From an uncultured Dehalococcoidia bacterium (GTDB lineage: Bacteria > Chloroflexota > Dehalococcoidia > Lucifugimonadales > UBA3495): a DNA stretch of 64,000 nt. Within the stretch, counting starts at the first letter, position 1; every line of letters begins with the position of its first letter. The notes under the pieces were generated by a model that did no database searches, was not told the DNA's origin, and saw only the letters and a program-made list of their open reading frames with translations. Both the position numbers and the translations under genes were made by a program. The stretch is taken from assembly GCA_958295765.1 (NCBI GenBank), contig CATQHB010000002.1:2840091-2904090 (forward strand). Direction: 5' to 3'. Of this stretch, positions 61,379 to 64,000 are shown piece after piece.

Positions 61379-63139
61379 TTACCGGGGAATTACCGGCAGC
61401 AGGATGTGAGAGGGATGGGCCGCCGTGTGCAGGACGGTCTGTTGGGCCGTTTCCAGGCGGTCATCCTCGCCCAGGGGCGCGCCGGTATTCGGGTTGCGGT
61501 CGAAACGGGGGAAATTGCTGCTGGAGATTTCCACCCGGAGCCGGTGGCCGGCCTGGAATACGTGGCTGGTCGCCCACAGGTCTATCTTGTATTCGTACAC
61601 CTGGCCGGGGGTGATCAAGGCGGGACGGCGCGCCGAGGTGCGGTAGCGGGCGCGGACAATGCCGTCCTGCAAGTTCCGGGCGTAACCGTCCGGGGCCACG
61701 TCCACCAGCTTGGCGGTAAAGTCGGTGTCCACCGCGCTGCTGGCGGCGAATAGCTGCGCCGTTATCGGGCCGGTCAACTCCAGTTCCCGCTCCAACGGGG
61801 CCGAGGTATAGACCAGCACGTCGGGCCGATCCTCGGCCGGCCGCTGGTCGGCTACCCCGTGAGGAATCATCAGCGTATTGCCCCGCAGGGTGGGCGCCGG
61901 GTCGCCGGGGTCATAGATGTAGCTATCCGGCGGCTCCTCGCCCGGCGGCGCGGTGGACAGGACGCCGTCGCCGTCCCCGGTGTTGGCCGACCCGCCGGAG
62001 TGGAAATAGTAGCGGGTATAGTGGGTGCGGGCCAGGGGCCACTCATTTTCGTGCCGCCAGCGGTTGTCGCCCATCACAAAGAGATAGACCGGCGGCTCGT
62101 CCATCAGGCCGCTGTCCAAGTCTTTGAGCCAGTAGTCGAACCAGCGGCGCAGGTGGTCGTGGAGTTCAATGGCGGCCTCCGGGCCAAAGTCGATGTCGCC
62201 GGTATCGCCGGAGGTGGGCCGGGTATAGGGGCGGATGTGCGCCCAGGGGCCGACCAGCAGTTTCTGATTGCGGCGGGCCAGGTCGCTCCCGCCCTGCTCG
62301 GTGATGGCGGTATAGGCGTTCAGCGCGCCTTCCAGGAAAATGTCGTACCAGGAACTGACGTGGAACAGGGGTATCTTGATGCCGGCCAGGTTGCGGAGCA
62401 GGTTCAGCCGCCACCAGTAGGGGCCGTCCAACTCCTGCTCAAAGTATTCCCGGAAGTAGGGGGCCGTCTCCTGCAAGCGGTCAATCCAGTCCTTCAGGGG
62501 CAGGTGGCGGAACCATTCGTCTTTGAGGGGGCGGCCAAAGTTGCCCGGTTCCAGGACGTACTCGTCCATTTGGGCCAGCAGGTCGGCGCGGCCCAGCCGT
62601 TCCAGGGTATTGCGTCCCTTGTGAATGGCGTAAGGCACCATCCAGCCCCATTCCATCGCGCCGCCGGTATGGTACACCCAGCTTTGGTGAAAGTCGGAGG
62701 AGGCGGAAACCGGCGCCATAGCCTGCAAGTGGGGCGGCAGCGGGTTGTTGGTCGCCAGGGTGTATTGGGTGGCGCCCAGATAGGATTGGCCGGTGGTGCC
62801 GACCCGCCCGTTGCACCAGGGCTGGCGGGCGGCCCACTCCACCGTGTCATAGCCGTCGGCAACTTCCTGGAACAGGGGGTTGTAGTAGTCGCCCTCGGAC
62901 TGGAAACGGGCGCGGCAGTCCTGGCTCAGCACCACGTAGCCGTGAGTAGGAAAGAACCAGACGGAATGGTCCGGGCTGGCGACGTAATCATCCTTGCCGT
63001 AAGGGCCTCGGTTCACCAGGGCCGGAAACCGCCCCGGCGCGTCCGGGCGAAAAACGTCGGTAGCCAAGCGAGTGCCGTCCCGCATAGGCACCATCACGTT
63101 CCGCTCCCGGATAACCTTGAATTGACCTTCCTGCGCCAT
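61379..63139 (-). CDS. CocE/NonD-family alpha/beta hydrolase
   Basis: 586 residues. N-terminal VMVPMRDGTRLATDVFRPDA, nucleophile GTTGQSYLGATQY (G-x-S-x-x-G), a helical cap, catalytic Asp/His region around HVSSWYDIFLEGALNAYT and LVGPWAHIRP, and a C-terminal beta jelly-roll (X-Pro dipeptidyl-peptidase C-domain). Acts on esters or peptides; substrate unknown. Upstream is a long repeat-rich region. Confidence 0.9.
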   Translation of the reverse strand: MAQEGQFKVIRERNVMVPMRDGTRLATDVFRPDAPGRFPALVNRGPYGKDDYVASPDHSVWFFPTHGYVVLSQDCRARFQSEGDYYNPLFQEVADGYDTVEWAARQPWCNGRVGTTGQSYLGATQYTLATNNPLPPHLQAMAPVSASSDFHQSWVYHTGGAMEWGWMVPYAIHKGRNTLERLGRADLLAQMDEYVLEPGNFGRPLKDEWFRHLPLKDWIDRLQETAPYFREYFEQELDGPYWWRLNLLRNLAGIKIPLFHVSSWYDIFLEGALNAYTAITEQGGSDLARRNQKLLVGPWAHIRPYTRPTSGDTGDIDFGPEAAIELHDHLRRWFDYWLKDLDSGLMDEPPVYLFVMGDNRWRHENEWPLARTHYTRYYFHSGGSANTGDGDGVLSTAPPGEEPPDSYIYDPGDPAPTLRGNTLMIPHGVADQRPAEDRPDVLVYTSAPLERELELTGPITAQLFAASSAVDTDFTAKLVDVAPDGYARNLQDGIVRARYRTSARRPALITPGQVYEYKIDLWATSHVFQAGHRLRVEISSSNFPRFDRNPNTGAPLGEDDRLETAQQTVLHTAAHPSHILLPVIPR

Positions 63140-63305
63140 AGGGAAAGGATACTCCCGCCAGCCGCCGGCGTCAAATCGGAAAGGGGGGAATGGGGTTAAA
63201 GGATTGTAAAAAATCCAGCGGCGAAACTAACCGGCCGCCGGTTAGTCTCTTTTAGGCCGATAATTCCGGGGGTCAAGGCATGAATCGTAGGTAAATTTGA
63301 TACGC

Positions 63306-63372
63306 ATTAAAAAGAAACACCCGTCCGGGGAGTCTTGGACAAAGCCAAGTCCAGCGGACGGGGGGCAATTCA
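63306..63372 (-). terminator. Structured repeat / terminator-like hairpin 1
   Basis: CCCGTCCG (63320-63327) pairs with CGGACGGG (63355-63362); an inner stem CTTGG/CCAAG lies within. On the minus strand the stem is followed by TGTTTCTTTTT. Flanks TACGCATTAAAAAGAAACA and GGGGCAATTCA are shared with hairpin 2 although the stem sequences differ. Either a terminator family or a conserved structured RNA. Confidence 0.55.
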
Positions 63373-63445
63373 ATACCAATGTATCACAAGGGCAAATCCC
63401 GGTCAATAATCCAATCCAAATAGCAGGGCAAGCGCATCATAAAAC

Positions 63446-63541
63446 CGTCGTTCCGGCGAAAGCCGGAATCCAGGAAATCCTCAAGGAAAAGAACGGGCCG
63501 GCTACTGAGCGTTCTGGATTCCGGCTTTCGCCGGAACGACG
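63446..63541. repeat. Palindromic repeat, family C
   Basis: CCGTCGTTCCGGCGAAAGCC ... GGCTTTCGCCGGAACGACGG, complete copy within the 797-bp gene-free region 63140-63936. Confidence 0.8.
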
Positions 63542-63549
63542 GTTGCCTT

Positions 63550-63716
63550 GGTATTTCTTGCCAGACCGGGCTTTGTTGGCCGGTAGGGGCGGGTTACAAA
63601 CCCGCCCACTCTTCGATGTCAGGACGGTTCAGCTATGGCGGCGGCGGCGTTCCGAACCGAATTGCCGTTGCGGGCCGGGCGGGTTACAAACCCGCCCCTA
63701 CACCGATGAAAATACC
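63550..63716. repeat. MITE-like inverted-repeat element, family A
   Basis: Ends GGTATT / AATACC; inner GGTAGGGGCGGGTTACAAAC and GGGCGGGTTACAAACCCGCC. Middle similar to the copy at 25732-25853. Confidence 0.75.
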
Positions 63717-63779
63717 CGTCAAAGTTTTATCATCGTATCCGGGGCGAGGCTCTGACCATCAATCAGTACGATAGTACGC

Positions 63780-63850
63780 ATAAAAAGAAACACCCGCCCA
63801 GAGGGTTCAACCGGAGCTAAACCCGAGCGGGCGGGGGGCAATTCAGTACT
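63780..63850 (-). terminator. Structured repeat / terminator-like hairpin 2
   Basis: CCCGCCC (63793-63799) pairs with GGGCGGG (63829-63835), inner GGGTT/AACCC. Same flanks as hairpin 1, and on the minus strand followed by TGTTTCTTTTTATG. It lies about 100 bases after the stop of the partial gene at 63937, a fitting place for its terminator. Confidence 0.55.
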
Positions 63851-63936
63851 AACTTATCACCCCGGCAAAGGCTTGTCAAATGCCTCAAAATAAATCCCGA
63901 AAAGTCTCAAAACTGGATGGGGCCGGCTGACCCACC

Positions 63937-64000
63937 CTACACCGCCACGTACCCCTTTTCCCGGCCTACCGTCATTGGGCGCAGCCGCTTTTGGGACTCC
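63937..64000 (-). CDS. C-terminal end of an unidentified gene (runs off right edge)
   Basis: An open minus-strand frame enters from the right edge and stops at TAG 63937-63939; last residues ESQKRLRPMTVGREKGYVAV. Too short to identify. Support is the frame and the terminator-like hairpin just downstream. Confidence 0.35.
   Translation of the reverse strand, partial: ESQKRLRPMTVGREKGYVAV

Noticed and set aside
63306-63850. The two hairpin repeats considered as CRISPR repeats or tracrRNA for the Cas9
   Set aside because: Only two copies, 475 bp apart, with differing stems and no complementary array; Cas9 is at the opposite end of the window.

Overview
The window looks like chromosome from a GC-rich, probably marine or host-associated member of the Chloroflexota (Dehalococcoidia/SAR202-like). 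This is inferred from gene families only, with no marker-gene tree. Pointers are an F420/PPOX-type flavoprotein, LppX/LprG-type and TolB-like lipoproteins, a GrdB/PrdB-like selenoprotein, CocE and Ldh-family enzymes, and very dense short palindromic intergenic repeats. The organism must decode UGA as selenocysteine if the three selenoprotein calls are right; no selA/B/C/D gene is in the window.

Layout. 1-1.5 kb: 5' part of a cas9 gene running off the left edge. 1.7-4 kb: UvrD/PcrA helicase. 4-6 kb: two tandem thioredoxin-fold proteins with in-frame UGA in a UxxC motif, each followed by the same hairpin with a compensated base pair (bacterial SECIS). 6.2-9.1 kb: tandem duplicate of an unknown membrane protein with identical promoters; copy 1 is 3'-truncated, copy 2 is split by a 13-C tract. 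9.3-11.6 kb: zinc alcohol dehydrogenase and a third selenoprotein. 11.8-15.5 kb: GNAT, pyrE, nadD, obg. 15.5-18.2 kb: four DnaA boxes (probable oriC), a DUF4258/YgiT-type module and dnaA. 18.8-23 kb: TolB-like lipoprotein, then an LprG-like lipoprotein plus MFS pair. 23.2-25.1 kb: DarG-DarT in reversed order. 25.2-29.6 kb: PPOX flavoprotein, CaCA antiporter, leuB, antitoxin/PIN pair.

29.9-40.6 kb: glycolate oxidase glcDEF on the left and a serine/alanine-glyoxylate-type aminotransferase on the right, a plausible glycolate to glyoxylate to glycine route. Between them lie a coiled-coil membrane protein with a partial copy, a CAP protein, a broken sensor, and a DUF262-HEPN pair. A chimeric scar of the ends of both flanking genes at 37.4-37.6 kb records a tandem duplication. 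41-43.4 kb: two convergent DNA methyltransferases. 43.5-45.6 kb: SDR, small unknown protein, dCTP deaminase. 45.6-51 kb: trpD-C-F-B, interrupted between trpD and trpC by an HNH gene bracketed by two short elements with matching terminal inverted repeats. 51-64 kb: Uma2, PD-(D/E)XK-like and small membrane proteins, alpha/beta hydrolase, 5-FTHF cyclo-ligase, Ldh oxidoreductase, tRNA-Pro and tRNA-Arg, SPL-family radical SAM protein, PhoU, gluconate-dehydrogenase subunit-3-like protein, CocE hydrolase, and two repeated structured elements.

No single operon dominates. The notable themes are selenocysteine redox chemistry, several defence or toxin-antitoxin modules (Cas9, DarTG, DUF262-HEPN, PIN, DUF4258-YgiT, orphan methyltransferases), and pervasive MITE-like repeats in almost every intergenic gap. 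All assignments come from reading the sequence and recalling family motifs; no database search was run.
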